Source of the DNA: Candidatus Gastranaerophilales bacterium
GTDB lineage: Bacteria; Cyanobacteriota; Vampirovibrionia; Gastranaerophilales; Gastranaerophilaceae
Direction of reading: 5' to 3'
NCBI GenBank assembly: GCA_944323495.1
Contig: CALUSZ010000052.1
Location: 1-7,156 of the forward strand
DNA: 7,156 nt
In this document: positions 6,145 through 7,156 of the stretch, one piece after another
How the letters are laid out: every line of letters starts with the position of its first letter
How positions within the stretch are numbered: position 1 is the first letter of the stretch
Position numbers and translations under genes: made by a program
The notes under the pieces: generated by a model
Database searches by the model: none
Seen by the model: the letters and a program-made list of their open reading frames with translations, nothing else
Told to the model about the DNA's origin: nothing

Positions 6145-6844
6145 TGTACTCGTAATCCTTTAAATCTGATAAATGTGCGACCTCTAAATCGTCAAATTCG
6201 TTATTAATTTCGTTAACCAGCATTCCCAAGATAAATACTGCAATAAATATATCCAATAAAACGCCAAGGTTAATAATAATCGGCATTTCTTTTGCTACAG
6301 AAAGCGAGAGAAGAAAAATCCCGTTTTCCATAGTTATAAACCCGATAACGTTAGATAAAACTTTATGTTTAATAGTAATAAGCCACAAACTTGTAATAAT
6401 TATTGCAAGAGATACTCCAAAATACATGGAATCAACAAGCTTAAATTCCGGCGAGGCAATATTTGCAACAAGGAAACCGCCGAATAGAATTATACTTGCA
6501 ATAAACAAAGAATAAAAATGCGGAACGTTTGCTTCTGTATCTCTATGAGCCTGTGTTCTTTTCAAAACCTTTTTCAAAAATACAGGAATAACAACAGCCT
6601 TAACAATCAGAGTCTCAACAATTACAAACAATAACCCGATAATATGAGGCATATTATCCATAATAGCCTGCGAACCGGAAATCATATGCCAGTTAAACCA
6701 CGGTTCTTTTGCAAAACCGGACAAGCACACAAAGAACAATAACCAGCCCTGTGCAATAAGCATATTAATATGCCCTGCAAGCCTGCTTGTTGCAGCTATA
6801 TATATCATTGTTAAACCTAATAAAATTATAAAAATATTTTCCAT
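6137..6844 (-). CDS. HyfE-like membrane subunit (NuoK-related), 235 aa
   Basis: A hydrophobic protein with about six to seven membrane helices, roughly at 3-20, 28-43, 66-90, 111-131, 140-158, 162-182 and 188-210. It ends in an acidic cytosolic tail (NNEFDDLE to DYEYND). Acidic residues lie within membrane helices: E77 in IVETLIVKAVVIP and E173 in GFITMENGIFLLS, with D198 in GVLLDIF. Such residues in NuoK/HyfE relatives line the proton path. The C-terminal half (VIGFITMENG onward) is the most NuoK-like part. It joins the HyfC-like anchor to the HyfF-like channel. In E. coli hyf, a second channel gene (hyfD) lies between hyfC and hyfE; here HyfC is followed directly by HyfE. AGAGGA ends 8 nt before the ATG. 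The stop is 8 nt inside the next gene. Confidence 0.87.
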   Translation of the reverse strand: MENIFIILLGLTMIYIAATSRLAGHINMLIAQGWLLFFVCLSGFAKEPWFNWHMISGSQAIMDNMPHIIGLLFVIVETLIVKAVVIPVFLKKVLKRTQAHRDTEANVPHFYSLFIASIILFGGFLVANIASPEFKLVDSMYFGVSLAIIITSLWLITIKHKVLSNVIGFITMENGIFLLSLSVAKEMPIIINLGVLLDIFIAVFILGMLVNEINNEFDDLEVAHLSDLKDYEYND

Positions 6845-6856
6845 AATTAAATTCCT

Positions 6857-7156
6857 CTACCCTCCGTATATTCTATATGTTACTAACGCAAGGATAATAA
6901 GCGCAGTTATCGACATTATGAATATAAATTCAAATACATGTGTCATTCTGAATCTTGCCATAGAAGATTCAACCGTACCTATAACAATTGCAAGAATAAA
7001 TATTATCGCAAGGAATGCTAACAGAGCTTCCCAGCCGTTCAAGGAGGAAGGAATTAACAGATTAGCAATCAAAGCTTCAAATATAAACATCTTAATAGCT
7101 GCACCCCAGGTAATTAAACCTAAATCAGGGCCGGAGTTATCAAGAATCATAACTTC
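6857..7156 (-). CDS. HyfC/HycD-like (NuoH-related) membrane anchor subunit, 3' end only
   Basis: The reading frame stays open to the window edge (Glu-Val precede the Met at 7150), so that Met is internal and the gene is cut. A full HycD/HyfC protein has about 300 residues; about 99 are visible. The visible part has three hydrophobic helices. SGPDLGLITWGAAIK follows a Glu-rich position as in the HycD motif (SGRxLAL...). VESSMARFRMTHVFEF near the C-terminus matches the conserved E-S-x-x-A-R-x-R region before the last helix. The subunit anchors the hydrophilic arm (large and small subunits) to the membrane and carries part of the proton path, as NuoH does in complex I. It is separated from the HyfE-like gene by 12 nt. 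A HyfB-like or other upstream subunit, and the operon promoter, would be beyond the edge. Confidence 0.88.
   Translation of the reverse strand, partial: EVMILDNSGPDLGLITWGAAIKMFIFEALIANLLIPSSLNGWEALLAFLAIIFILAIVIGTVESSMARFRMTHVFEFIFIMSITALIILALVTYRIYGG

Noticed and set aside
6857..7150. Complete 97-residue small membrane protein starting at the ATG at 7150
   Set aside because: The frame stays open to the window edge and the residues match the C-terminal third of HycD/HyfC, so the Met is internal and the gene is truncated by the window.
2437..7156. Respiratory complex I (nuo) operon
   Set aside because: The fused NuoC-NuoD large subunit, HyfE-type subunit, ferredoxin-NuoB fusion and gene order fit the Hyf/Ehr group, and no NuoA, I, J, L, M or N set is present in nuo order.
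2437..7156. Hydrogen-evolving or hydrogen-consuming NiFe hydrogenase
   Set aside because: Only one of the four expected NiFe-ligand cysteines remains in the large subunit, so a catalytic NiFe centre is unlikely.

Overview
The window is an AT-rich bacterial segment using the standard genetic code, with tightly packed genes. It holds the 5' part of an outer-membrane two-partner-secretion type transporter (1-992, minus), a short divergent intergenic region (993-1236), a small coiled-coil-type hypothetical protein (1237-1542, plus), and a minus-strand operon that fills the rest (7156 down to 1514). The organism must have an outer membrane, since a signal-peptide POTRA/beta-barrel protein is encoded. 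It also looks anaerobic, since it carries a group-4 hydrogenase-like respiratory complex. A low-GC gut lineage such as Gastranaerophilales (Vampirovibrionia/Melainabacteria) would fit, but the sequence alone does not prove it and I hold this loosely.

The operon reads, in transcription order: 3' end of a HyfC/HycD-like (NuoH-like) membrane subunit (7156-6857), HyfE-like membrane subunit (6844-6137), HyfF-like proton-channel subunit (6144-4708), HyfG/HycE-like large subunit with fused NuoC and NuoD domains (4686-3223), HyfI/HycG-like small subunit with a fused ferredoxin domain (3177-2437), and a family-2-type glycosyltransferase (2422-1514). Spacing is 8 nt of overlap up to 45 nt, so one transcript is likely. 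Its promoter and its first gene(s), including the HyfC start and possibly a HyfB homologue, lie beyond base 7156.

The main point of interest is the large subunit. Three of the four cysteines that hold the NiFe centre in true hydrogenases are missing: the N-terminal CxxC reads CGDT, and the C-terminal CxxC position reads SYCG. The membrane subunits keep the charged residues linked to proton translocation, and the small subunit keeps the proximal-cluster cysteines. This is the pattern of an energy-converting hydrogenase-related (Ehr) complex: a redox-driven ion pump that probably does not make or use H2, with an unknown substrate. The ferredoxin part of the small subunit is also unusual, with one cluster Cys replaced by Asp and one motif two residues short. 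The trailing glycosyltransferase has no evident functional link to the complex.

The 244-bp divergent region carries a good sigma-70-like promoter for the transporter and pairs of short direct repeats spaced 20 and 10 bp apart. I saw no RNA genes, insertion sequences or CRISPR arrays.
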